From NCBI RefSeq assembly GCF_037975245.1, contig NC_092573.1, positions 6,808,501 to 6,872,500 on the forward strand: a stretch of 64,000 nt of DNA, read 5' to 3'. Source of the DNA: Apostichopus japonicus. Lineage: Eukaryota > Echinodermata > Holothuroidea > Aspidochirotida > Stichopodidae. The translations under genes were made by a program, and so were the position numbers. Below the pieces are notes generated by a model. That model saw nothing but the letters and a program-made list of their open reading frames with translations. It did no database searches and had not been told where the DNA came from. Of the stretch, positions 12,514 to 26,064 are shown in pieces. Numbering within the stretch: the first letter of the stretch is position 1; each line of letters starts with the position of its first letter.

Positions 12514-15500
12514 CAAACATTTATCAGGGCGGATCTATGGTTCGTGCGACCCTGGCGAAGTTGAAACCCACTCCCATGTAGGGGAGTTGAGGTTCAACCC
12601 CCTCCCCCCCCCCCCCCCGCCCCTAAGAGATACATCAATTTTAGGTCTTTGTGCACGTTTGAACTAAAAACTACTTTCCAATATTTGCTGAGTAGTCGAA
12701 AAGGTTAAGCATTTAACTTCTTCTTGGTACTTTTGAATTACACAGATATCTTCAGTAATTGATATTTTACCTCCTGTTTATTTACAATAAAATCTTAAAT
12801 ACTGTCAAGCCTGCTTATCTATATTGTTCTGGGATTTTAAACAGTACCGAATTATTTATCAAGCTCGAATCAAAAACTGTGTTATAACGTAATCAAATTT
12901 CGAGCCATAAATTAGACATATAAAACATGACAGGTTACTCGTATTATTGCAAAAGACAGTCACACAGGTTCGTAAAATTTTGCGGTTTCGTTTTCGTTAT
13001 TTATTATAATTTTCCCCATCATTTCTTTCCCTATTACCTTAGTTACCTCCTTTTGTATCACTGATTTTATAGAAACAAGTTGATATCTTATATAGATGGC
13101 TAAAACCCTCTTTGGGGTGGGGGTGGGTGGGGAATTAAAAAGTAAATAAGCTAATACAAACTGAACTGTACAAGTGCTACCAAAGTGACTATGTACACGG
13201 ATACAATAAAGAGGAAACGGCTGGATTGAAGACTAGCTGCAAAATCCCTGAAAGAATTATTTCCACTCGCTTCCTTCCCAGTTTTAGATCAAATGTATAC
13301 AAAAATTGAAGCCCGTGGAGGTTATAAAATACACAAAAAAGTACTTGTCTGTCCACATTTAATATTTATCGAAATCTAGCGGCAATTTTTCTTTTCTTTT
13401 TATTACATTTTAGCAGAGAAAAAATGATTGATTCTAATCTTAATATTCTTGTCACGGTGGCCCCAAAACAGTGTAAACAAGAAACATGTTCAGACAGACT
13501 CATGAGAGTATACTAAAACAATATTGAAAGTAGATTTTAAAGGCCATAATTTCAATGCGATTATGACCCTGTCGGCATTTATCATTTCCTGAAAAGAGGA
13601 AGAGAATGGATTGAAGGCTAGCTCACAAATCCTTGAGAAGAATTGTTTCCACTCGTTTCACTATCAGGTTGATACCAAAACATAAAAACCCATTACAACT
13701 GGAGCTAGAATGTATTATGAAATACATATATAACATAACAATAGAACAAATTATAATAATCATATTAATAATGGTGATTTATAACGCGCACATATCCATC
13801 CAGAGAGTGCTCAAGACGCGGGAGGAAAAGAGAAGAGAAAAGAAAGCAAAAACGAATAATCAAAAGAATTATTGGTTAAACAGGGGCAACTTCCTCATGG
13901 GGATAATCTGTCTTCGAAGCGATCATTTATGCGCAAACCAGTCTTTTTTCGAGTAGTATATAATGTAAGGAGATATATCAGTATCATTTTCATCACTATA
14001 TACATTAAACCAGAACGTGTATTTCTATTTGAATAATAATAATAATAATAATAATATATATATATATATATATATAAGATATATAAGATAAGATATATAA
14101 GATAAGATATATAAGATAAGATATATAAGATAAGATATATAAGAATATAAGATAACATTCGAAATTCACGTGCAACGCTTCACGTACTATTATTATTAGC
14201 ATTGTCTACGCTTTATCATAATCATGAATATGTTATACTGTATAGTTATAGTATAATCTTCATGTTAATAACAAATATGCGGGTTATGTAGAAATAAGTA
14301 GAGTTAATTATCTATATCTATATCACTAGTCTACTAAGGCAAGCCAAATCGTTTTCAAACAACATATTGTCCTTACGTATATACAAACTGTATAGAGGTC
14401 CATCGATTATCGTATAGATTCGTCTCTGTTTATATCTGATATGTGAGTCCCTACTGGTACTCAAATTGTACCACAAATACAGGTAGGCCTACTCGTGGGT
14501 TGTACTCTCTACTCTTACTCAGAGTAAAGATATGTTAGTATAAGATTTAGTCCTCGTACACAATAGGCGACAGCCTTTTATTCGTACTTTGCCTATGTCA
14601 AGGGGAATTCTACTTCTATACTCGTAAGGTACCGACCCATGCTGTTGTACTCACACCACAAATTTGATACTTCAGCGGGTCGTAGTCTGCGATCTCTATA
14701 GTGTGTCACACGTGGATATATAATTTCAGTATGGCAGATAGCTGGGAGACAGGGAGAGTGGACGCACAGGATAAAAGGTATACTTGCATTAGGAATACAC
14801 CCAAAAGCTCATCAGTTGTACATTACATTCCATATTGAAACATTACACCTTATTTTACCAAATAATGGCGCGTGCATTAACTAACCATTTTGTACATGAG
14901 TACATTCGCATCATTTATCACAGCTATTTTAGTCTATTTTACAACCTTGAATTTTCGTAGATATCTTCGCTTTGCCAGTTTCTACTTAGAGCTGGTTAGG
15001 AAACATAATTCTTTAAATCGATTACTATGGGAGTTTTATGATCTTTGAAATCGACTGTACTTCTTGTGAAAAAGACATGTTGAAATTGCAAAGTGCCTTT
15101 CTAGTATTTCGCTGAGAGGAGTGGTGTTATATGATTTTAAGAATGATAATCACCTATATACATGGCGTCTAATGAGCTACTATATGGCTTTCTGCATGAA
15201 TGGCTCCATATATACATGAGCCTATAATTACAAAGTTAATTGTAAATGTGTATACTCTCATATCTGCAAAAGTATCCGAAACCACAACAGCGCGATAAAG
15301 TGAACACATTATCAGAATTCAAAAAAATAACAAACTGACAAAAAACATTATATATTAATGTAATAAAAATTTTATGGCTTTGATGTGCTTTTAGGCGTTA
15401 GATGAAAGTACGAGGAGAAAGCCTCGTTCTCTCCAGTAGAATAGAAAATAGTTACAGAAGCGCCTGATATCTACGTGCATGCCAAACTCCTTAACATTAA

Positions 15501-15935
15501 ACTCTGGTCAAAGGTCAGAAAGTCACTACAAAACAAGAATAAGGCGGTTATAAAAGCAATATTCCTAAACGCTTACCTATTACTTGATCAGCTTTTGTAT
15601 AAGATTCATCGGTGTTTTATTTTCTTGATTCTGTTTTGACTACTAAGCGCTGTTCTTGCAGTTGGTATTTTCAGTGTTAAGCATTGCATACTTATACACA
15701 CTGTCTAACGTTAATGCGATAGTATCCATATGGGATCATATAGTTACTGGTACATTTGCAACGAACTCTATATACATATGATTCAGTATTACGTATAGAA
15801 TAACTTCATTAAATTCAACCATGGGTCAAAATGATGTTGATAAGCAATTTAACAAGGATACTTAAAGGAATATATTACTTGGATAGTGACATTTCTACAG
15901 TCGCTCTTAAATGGATAGCTCAGGAGTATATCGAG
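12514..15935. other. intergenic AT-rich DNA with small repeats
   Basis: No gene is supportable. It contains a C-run (about 12601-12618), a diverged duplicated segment (about 13215-13290 versus 13602-13680, both with a GGATTGAAG...CTAGCT phrase), and an AAT/TA/ATAAGAT microsatellite complex at about 14034-14150. A motif resembling a hAT terminus (CAGGGCGGATCTATGG) at about 12525 has no partner that I could find. Confidence 0.5.
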
Positions 15936-15948
15936 GTTTTGTTGTTCT

Positions 15949-16101
15949 TCAAAATATAAAATTGCGTAAATAACACCAAATGTGTAAATGGAATTGTAAA
16001 AAATCCAGAACAGTGAAAAAAAAGTTCCAGCCTTCACCAGGATTCGAACCCTGGCCTCCCGCTTTATATGCGGACACCCTAACCACTAGGCTATGGACGC
16101 T
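15949..16101 (-). mobile_element. tRNA-derived SINE, copy 1
   Basis: Read on the minus strand, positions 16101 down to about 16030 form a tRNA-like head. It has a perfect pol III A box, TAGCCTAGTGG (16083-16093), a perfect B box, GGTTCGAATCC (16040-16050), a 5-bp anticodon stem around the loop ATATAAA, and a partly paired acceptor stem. It continues into a non-tRNA body beginning GGAACTTTTTTTTCACTG. The same head-body junction and the phrase CACTGTTCTGGATTTT recur at 63769-63830, so this is a dispersed SINE rather than a tRNA gene. The 3' limit is not certain; the coordinates give the minimum shared part. Confidence 0.78.
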
Positions 16102-16472
16102 GATTGTATGTCCAGAGGTTCTAAACCGGTAAGGAATTGGTCGTAATTCCACTGTAGGCGTTTGTCACCTGTATCGAACAATACGAGTTCTGTTTTCGTG
16201 ATATATTTGCCTTACTTGCTATGATATCACCTTTTTAACAAAATATATTTCATAGTACGCTGAATCGATTTTAAAATGTGATTGTACTTTGTAATCTCAA
16301 GTCACCTCTGAAATCGATGATGTTATCGCATCGCATTATTGACCATGTATTTACTGAGATTTTTTAAATGAAATAATATTTTGGCACTTAAAGTCATTTC
16401 TGGACAGCTTTCATATCATTTTTCAGAGACATTTATCAGCTTCCTGTGAAGTACGATCATTGGTTCGGCCCT

Positions 16473-18008
16473 CCACAGACAAGATAAATACATCAAGTAT
16501 TACATGAATCGGTGTACACGTGACATACAGTACTACCCACAGACAAGATAAATACATCAAGTATTACATGAATCGGTGTACACGTGACATACAGTACTAC
16601 CCACAGACAAGATAAATACATCAAGTATTACATGAATCGGTGTACACGTGACATACAGTACTACCCACAGACAAGATAAATACATCAAGTATTACATGAA
16701 TCGGTGTACACGTGACATACAGTACTACCCACAGACAAGATAAATACATCAAGTATTACATGAATCGGTGTACACGTGACATACAGTACTACCCACAGAC
16801 AAGATAAATACATAAAGTATTACATGAATCGGTGTACACGTGACATACAGTACTACCCACAGACAAGATAAATACATAAAGTATTACATGAATCGGTGTA
16901 CACGTGACATACAGTACTACCCACAGACAAGATAAATACATAAAGTATTACATGAATCGGTGTACACGTGACATACAGTGCTACCCACAGACAAGATAAA
17001 TACATAAAGTATTACATGAATCGGTGTACACGTGACATACAGTACTACCCACAGACAAGATAAATACATAAAGTATTACATGAATCGGTGTACACGTGAC
17101 ATACAGTACTACCCACAGACAAGATAAATACATAAAGTATTACATGAATCGGTGTACACGTGACATACAGTACTACCCACAGACAAGATAAATACATAAA
17201 GTATTACATGAATCGGTGTACACGTGACATACAGTGCTACCCACAGACAAGATAAATACATAAAGTATTACATGAATCGGTGTACACGTGACATACAGTA
17301 CTACTCACAGACAAGATAAATACATAAAGTATTACATTGATCGGTGTACACGTGACATACAGTACTACCCACAGACAAGATAAATACATAAAGTATTACA
17401 TGAATCGGTGTACACGTGACATACAGTACTACCCACAGACAAGATAAATACATAAAGTATTACATGAATCGGTGTACACGTGACATACAGTACTACCCAC
17501 AGACAAGATAAATACATAAAGTATTACATGAATCGGTGTACACGTGACATACAGTACTACCCACAGACAAGATAAATACATAAAGTATTACATGAATCGG
17601 TGTACACGTGACATACAGTACTACCCACAGACAAGATAAATACATAAAGTATTACATGAATCGGTGTACACGTGACATACAGTACTACCCACAGACAAGA
17701 TAAATACATAAAGTATTACATTGATCGGTGTACACGTGACATACAGTACTACCCACAGACAAGATAAATACATAAAGTATTACATGAATCGGTGTACACG
17801 TGACATACAGTGCTACCCACAGACAAGATAAATACATAAAGTATTACATGAATCGGTGTACACGTGACATACAGTACTACCCACAGACAAGATAAATACA
17901 TAAAGTATTACATTGATCGGTGTACACGTGACATACAGTGCTACCCACAGACAAGATAAATACATCAAGTATTACATTGATCGGTGTACACGTGACATAC
18001 AGTACTAC
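16473..18008. repeat. satellite array, 24 copies of a 64-bp unit
   Basis: The unit starts CCACAGACAAGATAAATACA and repeats with an exact 64-bp period, 24 times with no length variation. Copies differ only by a few substitutions: CATCAAG in copies 1-5 and 24 versus CATAAAG in copies 6-23; CATGAATC versus CATTGATC (copies 14, 20, 23 and 24); and CAGTACTAC versus CAGTGCTAC (copies 8, 12, 21 and 23). Each unit contains TGTACACGTG. The very low divergence points to recent amplification or ongoing homogenisation. Spacer-like variable segments are absent, so it is not a CRISPR array. Confidence 0.97.
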
Positions 18009-19188
18009 TTCATGAATCAGTGTCACATAACACATCAATAAATGCATGCCTATTGAGAAAACATCTCATGTGTCATAAGAAAAAAGTGCATATGGTCATT
18101 AAACTTCTTTTAAATTGCCGAAAATCAGTTCCAAGCACAATTTACCGGTGTAAGATTTAAAATGTTTACAACAGTCAGCGTACGGAAATGAAAAAGGGAT
18201 TTAAACATAATAACAGTTAAGAAAGTAATGGCGGCAAGACTTAATGAATAATAGTTATCCGAATTCTTAGATCTGTAAATATGTCGTTTTGTCTCGCTAG
18301 AAATGTTTTGATACTTCTATATATCTTGGGCATTTTTCGTCTCTTCGCCTCAATTAATAAGGCATCATTTGAATATTTATTGCCAACTTATCAGGCTTCT
18401 TTGGAGAACTGGTTGCTACTGTTCAGTGTATATAAACATACAATGGAAGTAATACTACGGTGACCTATGCGTTCCACACAATCAAACTTTTTAATAGAGA
18501 GGCTTATAATCATCGTTTTCTGACTGATGAACACTGTTGAACGTGGGCGATAGTGAAGGAGAACAAATATTGGTTCTCTGTATGTCTGTATGTATGGGTG
18601 TCTATGTACGTGTGTATGTGTATGTGTGTCTATGTATGTTTGTGTATGTATGTATGTGTGTATGTATGTATGTGTATGTATGTATTTATGTTTGAATGTG
18701 TATGCATATAAGTATCATCATATATTAAATACACAAAAGGCTAGACCGTACATAAGATATAAAGAGCAAGACATAATATAAGCAATAATACGCAATAATA
18801 CACAACGTCACAAATATCGCCTAAAAACTATATAAAATTGAATGCCATCATGTTGATTTTCCTTTCTTCGAGTACCGAAATACTGTAAATCAGTCACCAA
18901 CTTCATTTGGCAAAGAACCATACAACTGCCCTATACTCTTTACCACTTGTCTCCATATCCACCACTTAAGCTACAGTTGCAAGTAGTAGTATACTTTACT
19001 CGCTGATTAAGAAACAGAGTGGAAATTGTAGCTACAACTATGATTGTAGATTGCCAAAAAATAATATAAAAAACAAACAGATAATAAAACAGGGTAAAAG
19101 TTACTCGAAAACCTTCATTTACTATATAACTTTGCTACATTGGTACGAGAGCGACATCTTTCATTATTGCAAAACTGCCTTAATTGAC
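18009..19188. other. intergenic DNA with a GTAT microsatellite
   Basis: No gene is supportable. A TGTA/TGTG-rich tract at about 18575-18710 is a simple repeat that keeps a short frame open by chance. Confidence 0.5.
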
Positions 19189-19189
19189 A

Positions 19190-19325
19190 AGTGAGCCGTC
19201 GCAACTAAATAAATTGTCTAAGTACTTGAAGGTCTATAGGAGACAGTTGTCAACGTAAGACCTAAAGAACTGTGAATAAAAACTGACTGTGGGTTTCTTA
19301 AAGCAGTTTACTGACTGTTTACAGG
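19190..19325 (+). repeat. unclassified dispersed repeat, copy 1 (about 135 bp)
   Basis: It is nearly identical, in inverted orientation, to about 25926-26064. Shared words include CTTGAAGGTCTATAGGAGAC and GACTGTGGGTTTCTTAAAGC. I found no terminal inverted repeats or target duplication, so the class is unknown (it could be a SINE or LINE fragment). Confidence 0.75.
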
Positions 19326-21539
19326 CATGTGTATGCAAAAATTTGAAATCCACTCTCTGCGTTATATTAAAGTGATGTATCATTTGTTAAGACTACAGCA
19401 AAAAAACACTGATTCCATTCGCAGCTGACATTACCATCTGAAAAAATAGTAAATGACACTTAATGACACTAAATAAAAGGCTGTAGACTATATATATTAG
19501 CTAACAGTAATAGCACCTTTAGTACCGACCAAGGCTGGCTTAAAGTAGCTTATGGAATTATTGATTCATCAACTTAAAGTCAACCTCAAGAGTATTGCTA
19601 AAATGACATTACTCGTGGAAAGGTAAATTATCCCCCCAAATGAGCATTATGGAATTTGTTATGAAACTTCGTCGCCCTGGCATTTTTGTTCTATTAGTAT
19701 TAGTCACATACCCAAAAAATCGGAATATTTTCCTAATTTGATACTTTTTGTATCCTTATTTGGAATAAAATTGGAATCAATCAACACAAACTGCTATACA
19801 TTAACAGATTGACAAACGAACAGAAACAAAACGTCTCAAATTATCAATTTCTCCTTAATTAGTTGAAATTAAACTTGATCATATAACTTCATGAAGCATC
19901 ATTTAATATCCCAAAAATATAGATGGGCATACACGGATTAAGAGCAGGAGGAAGGAAGGAGAAGGAGGAGAAGGCTAGCCTTCTGGGAGGCAGCCTCATC
20001 CCTTCAAGGAAGGTTTATCAATATCAGAATACCATAAATACATTTTATTTGCGTTTTCTCAAACTGTTCTTTTATTCCTTATTTTACTTTTCATAACTTC
20101 CACATACTTTAATTCCACCAGCTGAACTCACCTTCACTAGCGGAATGATATCCGCTAATCTTAGGGACTATTTCTTTTCGCCTCGGAAGTTGACAAGGCG
20201 CAGGTGGAAATCAACAATACTTCATGTAACTTAATGTTAGCTCTCTTTCTTCTTAATATAAAGAATGCTATATAGATTAGAGCAAATTTGTTGTACATAT
20301 CTGATATATGCTGATATGTTTTTGGTTTGAAACTGAAGCATTGAAACTAAAAATTAAGGTATACTTAATGTTCAAGTATATGTTTGTGATAGTCACAAAT
20401 GGTGGTGTTATAAATTCGTTCTGCCGCTTTAAGCACCTCACGAAAGAGATGGGGCAAAAAATATTATTATTGAGTCAGACAATATTATTTACCGGCAGAG
20501 CCGATTCAATCCGCACATGTGGTTTTGGAAGGTTGTATGCAGGACAATCGTATACGTTATAGGCACACTAACCGTAAGTGTGTAAATCAGCATGCTTTGA
20601 TACTTTACCCAAGAGCACACACGAGTCTAACTCGGTAAAATGAGATATATATTGTGAATCCTCCTAAAAAAAACTTGACGTTTAATTAAAGTACCAAATA
20701 TGTGATTCACCCGATCCAGACTTAGCCTTCATTAATGTCTTTCAAACTTGATGCTTGAAAATCACTCACGTGTGACATTTAAGGGCTTCCGTTTGCTTCT
20801 GGCACCTATTGGAATACACACACACACAGTACTTCATAAAACTCACATGCACATTATATACGGCTATATTTGAAATGCAACGTACCGGAACACGCCACGG
20901 TTGAAGTATTGTGGGAAATAGAATCAGCCACACTCCCGAAAGCCTCATGAATACAGCAATATCTTTGTTTATTACAGTCCTTACCGACGCCTAACGCTTA
21001 GCAGAGCTTAAACTTTAATTAACATTTTGGGGTTTTTTTTGGCTCTTGCTGCTGCTGTTATATATTTATATTCTTTGATATTGTGTACTACTACAATATG
21101 GCATTGCAATGACTATATATGTAGGTGTTGAAATGATATGGAGAGAGTTATTAGAAATGCAGTCTTGAAAGGGGTTGTCAAAGTTTGTCAAAATTGAATG
21201 TAATAAGAATGTGAATAGTTTTAAAATATAAGTCAACAACGAAGACATTTCTAAGTGGGTTTTTATCCTCAAAATTAAATCAAGTTTACATGCGATACCG
21301 AGGAAGGGTGTTCTAAAGATGCGTGTACGTTGTGTGCATGTAACAGTGCCACGATATACGCTTAATTCGTGAATATGTGCCAGTTCAGTGTGACCTACAT
21401 AATTGCATGGACTTATTAAATACTCAGGCATAAGTAGAGGGAAATGGCTTCATATGACATGATTGAAATGTGACATTTTGACAAGATAGGGTACTTTCCC
21501 TCCATATATGTCAAAACAAACTAACCAACTGCTAGGTTA
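19326..21539. other. intergenic DNA, nothing recognised
   Basis: There are no domain-bearing frames. A purine-rich GGAAGGAGAAGGAGG tract lies near 19950 and a CACACA run near 20817. Confidence 0.5.
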
Positions 21540-21547
21540 TACTGCTA

Positions 21548-21893
21548 CAGTGGCGTAGGAAGGTACTTTTGACTGATTGTCGGCCTGGGGGAGGGGTCTA
21601 AGGGGAGGGTGTCCCCCTCCCCCTTTGGATTTTTTTTTGCATTTCCAGGTGGCCTCAGATGCAATTTGGTGCAATATAGCACACTTCAACCCACCCACTC
21701 CATTTTGTATATAATTTTGCATTTTCACCTGGCCTTAAATGCAATTTGGTGCTCCAAATGAGATTTTTTTCTCATTTGGAAATGAAAAAGGGATTTTCTG
21801 ACTTGCGAAGCGGGGGGCGGAATGATACTTCCGCCCCTCCACATTTTTCACTGGGGGCTGGCGCCCCCCAGCCCCCCGGTTCCTACGCCCTTG
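21548..21893 (+). mobile_element. hAT MITE, family A, copy 1
   Basis: A perfect 8-bp target duplication, TACTGCTA, flanks it (21540-21547 and 21894-21901). The termini CAGTGGCGTAGGAA and, reversed, CAAGGGCGTAGGAA are inverted repeats. Inside are a GGGGTCTAAGGGGAGG block, an 11-bp perfect hairpin (TCCAAATGAGA with its complement) near 21754-21780, and a GGGCGGAA/TTCCGCCC hairpin near 21820-21840. It is the same family as 52067-52453, in opposite orientation. No coding capacity. Confidence 0.9.
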
Positions 21894-21901
21894 TACTGCT
21901 A

Positions 21902-22704
21902 TACTCATCAGTAGCACGGCATGAAATGAGTCCGCCAATGTTTGTGTCTCATATTTAAACAAGATGAAAAGAGGGCCAGTAACAGGTTTAACTTGGTACT
22001 CAAAACCACATGTTGGGTTCAATCAGAAACAGGTTGGATGGTGGAAAACGAATCAAAGACACGTGTGCGTGTATGTTTGTGTATGTGTTTGTCTACAAGT
22101 ATACGTCAAGTAAGTTAAAGATGTAAATCAAAGATAACAGACCTTATAACTTTAAACAATGTGATTTCAACCTTCACAAACGATAAACAAAAATTGCATT
22201 GTGTTATGAAGATTTTCCTTGAAATAATAATACCTGGAATTTTATATGATGAAATCACAGGGAAATGTTGACGTCTATAAATAGTCACAATGTTATTTTT
22301 TAATCATATTGTCAAAGAGGCATACATTAAAGGAAATGTGAGTTGCACTTTCGTTTTAAATTGGATGACCTCAATTTAAGTGTCAGAAATCTAGCAACAT
22401 AAATAAAAGAAAAATCAAGAACGAAAATGAATACTAACCAAAACCTTCCTTTTCTTACGATAACTTACTCACTAACTCACTCAAGGCTGTGAAATATTTT
22501 GTGTGTGAAAGTGCTAGTAGGGAAATTAAAAGGCTTCTTATGTTAACTTCAAGGTATCTAATAAACTAACGATGGATATATTTGCCAGATTTGTGGGTCA
22601 CTTCATCAGTGGCATGTATACGTTTATGTATGGCCTGTATGTGTGTGTATGTTTTCTGTGGTTAATTATTTGTATTTTGTATTTTGTACATATATATATG
22701 TATG

Positions 22705-22741
<37 letters not shown>

Positions 22742-22742
22742 G

Positions 22743-22774
<32 letters not shown>

Positions 22775-22828
22775 ATATATATATATATATATGTATGTAT
22801 ATATATATATATATATATATTATAAATG

Positions 22829-22889
<61 letters not shown>

Positions 22890-25800
22890 TGTATGTGTAT
22901 ATACGTATGACTGTACCTCGCCAATTTCATTAATTCATGCCAACGTTTATTCATCGTGTGTTCTGTAACTCAATGAAGGCTTAATCTGTCTTGGGTAGAC
23001 GTACTTGTCTATAGGCTAATACAAATGATCGCCTAATATCTTTGAAAGGAAAGAAAACCGCCTGTGGATATTATTTTCAAGGTTTGTTAGTATTTTAACA
23101 AATTACAAGTGACTTACTTTAAAGTACGAATGCCCCTGCTGGTTAAATCGATGGAATATTGGTTTGTAAATATATATAGAAAAGTGCATGAAATGGAGCA
23201 GAGTATTAAGACATTATTTATTATTAGCGTGTTTTACGTTACTCTGAATGTATACGTTTATATTGTACCTTTCTATGTTGTCTGCGCTTCGAGTAATTTT
23301 GGCAGAAATTAGATCCTATATGATCTTCGACAGCGGAAGTAAAAATTAAACTTAATAATGAAAACGAAGGTAAGATTGTACTTAACAATTGATGTTAGGT
23401 TTGATTTAAATGGAACAGGGAAATAGAATTTAGAAAAGTCTTTTCTTTGACATTTTAGACCGGGAGGGGGGGGGGGGGTAGGTATATGAGCGGGTAAATT
23501 CTAATTTTTGTATCCTTATAGAAAACAGATAATCAAATTTCAATGATAATACCTTAAATACGTAAGAAAAAATCTATTTGAAGATTTGAGTATGAAAACC
23601 TAGACTATTATCCATTTATAAACTAGAGGTTTCTTGCAAAAGCCATGGTTCGCTCCAAACACGCACATCGTTTGACTTCAAAAGGCCAATATTTTAAAAT
23701 ATACGTAAGAAGTGTAAGCCTGACTAAAGGGTTCAGCTGGGTGTGTGCTGCAGCCCCAGGGCAGGAGGTCAATTATACTTATCGATACTGTTAAAATATA
23801 TATCGGGGTCCGTGAAAATATGAGATAAAGGAATATTGTATTTCGCATTTTTATATGATCCTTGAGATAGCTTGAAGTGTGTAAAATGTAGATTTGGTGG
23901 CATACATAATTACTCCTGCCTTGGCTCTCCCCGTATATAGCTAAATAAGTTGTATCGTACTAACGCTTAACGTTGTTTTGACGATACCACGTTCATTCAA
24001 AGAGTGAATGTGTGTGTGTGCACATGTGTGTTAAATGTTATGTGCATTTACCAAGGCATATAACAGACACAACAAAGAATTTAATGTCGCATAGACCACA
24101 CTTGGTACAGGAGTAATTCAGATCTCACACAAAGAATGTGTTTGCACAATTATGTTTCCTTCGCTACTACTCGGTTCACGGTATAAAGCCAAATGCGTGC
24201 AATCGTTATTGGATTTACGCCTTTTCTTTTCTCTAACTTGACTAGTAGGCTCTATCCTTGTTTGTTCTCTCTATAGTCAATAAGCGATACTTAACTTTTT
24301 AGTCATGTTAACGTGATGTTCGCGAAAGATAGGTACCTCTTGAATATATGCAAATGGTATATAAGGAAATAATCATAGACTCGGGCATGGTTTTCACAGG
24401 AGCGCATGATCTATATTTATATTCATTTATTCATAAACTGTTAGAATTAATTTATCGTTTAGAAATACAAACATTATATATGAAAGTCAATTATTATAAC
24501 GTCAAAGTTTTCCTACAAAGACGGACTCGCCAAATCGTCAGGCGTTACACAGATAAACACACAGGTTAGGTCTATGTGTTTTACAGTGACATGATAACAC
24601 ATAGGAGTTCACAAACGAAACAAATAACATGCAGTTACTCAATAGGATAGACAATGTGCAATAGTCAGGGGCGCATTAACCACTGTTTAAACATGACACG
24701 ATTATCAAAAGTCCATAATACAGAAGGAGTGACGCGACATGGATGTGATGTCATGTGTGACGCAATGATGACTCAAATCTCTCTACTTTAGACACTGTTC
24801 CTTTATCTCTTTGACTCTCCTCATCGGTGATGTCGTCACATATTTTATAGCGGACGGCACGACGTACGTATATAACGTACTTACTGTATAAACTTGATCA
24901 GTTCTGTATATAGGCGGGAAAATCAACGGATCAATAACAGACGGACGATAGAACTGGCTAGAAGACGCCAAGAAGTGCGGGGAAAGTGAAGCATGGCGGG
25001 AAGGTGTAAGCCTGACCTAGAAGCGATGAGTGACGAAATTGGAAGGACGGAAAAAATGAAAAAAGAAATAATATAGGGACGAAGAAGGTGCTACGGGATC
25101 TTTTAAGGGGGGAGGGGGGAGAACCAGCGAGATGAAAACGGAAGTGGTAAGCCGATACAGGACTATACAATGGATGAGTAACGGACGGTGATTGGACCGT
25201 TAGGACACCTCGATAATGAGGAACTAGTACACAACTTGCGAAGATTAGAGTTCCCGTTGATTAAATATCAATGATGATATTTATGAATACTTCAGTTTAG
25301 AAGTTTGTTATAGCCCGAACTGATTTTTAAGTTATTCTCAAAAAGCACGTCCAGCTAGAAAATGATAATTCATATTTTGTATAATGGAACTGCCATCTGT
25401 GTTAATGACTGTTAGGGGATAGTAATGACCAACTTAAACTTAACAGCCGCACGTACCAACAACACTAAGCTGCAACCAATGCTGGTTTAGTCACGTCCAA
25501 TGCATCGACCATTACTAACACACACACACACACACATATACTCACACACACATTACTGTATCAATATACATGAAACCACAAATACGGATGGCTATATTTC
25601 CCAAGGGTTCAAGTGTTGTTTTGAATTATAAACATTCGTGTATGAGGAAAGGCCTCCGGATTGTTTACTTCGGCATACATGATAAAGGGTTCATATATGC
25701 GCTCACAGTCTGCACAAAGTTGTCATAGACATTGATAACAAAACGTAATACACTCTTTCATAGCAAACGGTTTCGGCACCGAATGTTTTGAAAATATGCT

Positions 25801-25924
25801 TTTTACCGTTGTTGACATTAATGCGTGCACAACAGATGTTGCAAAACTGATATAAAAAAAAAGGGTTTGTCGCTTTTCAAAACAAACGGCAACATAAAAT
25901 ATATGACTATTTCATACACCCACC
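21902..25924. other. intergenic DNA including a TA microsatellite
   Basis: No gene is supportable. The main feature is the long TA tract listed separately. A G-run lies at about 23464-23478. A motif like a hAT terminus, CAGGGGCGCATTAACC, at about 24668 has no visible partner. Confidence 0.5.
22689..22888. repeat. TA/TATG microsatellite
   Basis: About 200 bp of TA dinucleotides with scattered TG, in pure runs of up to about 60 bp. The frames through it encode only alternating Tyr and Ile. Confidence 0.95.
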
Positions 25925-25925
25925 T

Positions 25926-26064
25926 GTAACAGTCAGTAAACTGCTTTAAGAAACCCACAGTCAGTTCTTATTCACAGTTCTTTAGGTCTTACGTTGACAA
26001 CTGTCTCCTATAGACCTTCAAGTACTTAGACAATTCATTTAGTTGCGACAGTTCACTTGTCCAG
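25926..26064 (-). repeat. unclassified dispersed repeat, copy 2
   Basis: Inverted near-identical copy of 19190-19325 (see that entry). The homology runs from about CTGTAACAGTCAGTAAACTG to the GTTGCGAC word. Confidence 0.75.

Noticed and set aside
12525-12620. A hAT element starting CAGGGCGGATCTATGG
   Set aside because: No matching inverted end or target duplication was found downstream within the window.
16030-16101. A functional tRNA-Tyr gene (anticodon ATA) on the minus strand
   Set aside because: The acceptor stem has mismatches, the head runs straight into a body shared with another copy at 63.8 kb, and animals normally use a GTA anticodon for Tyr. A SINE explains it better.
16473-18008. 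CRISPR-like array
   Set aside because: The whole 64-bp period is repeated with no variable spacers, and the window is eukaryotic.
24668-24690. A hAT element starting CAGGGGCGCATTAACC
   Set aside because: No partner terminus was found.
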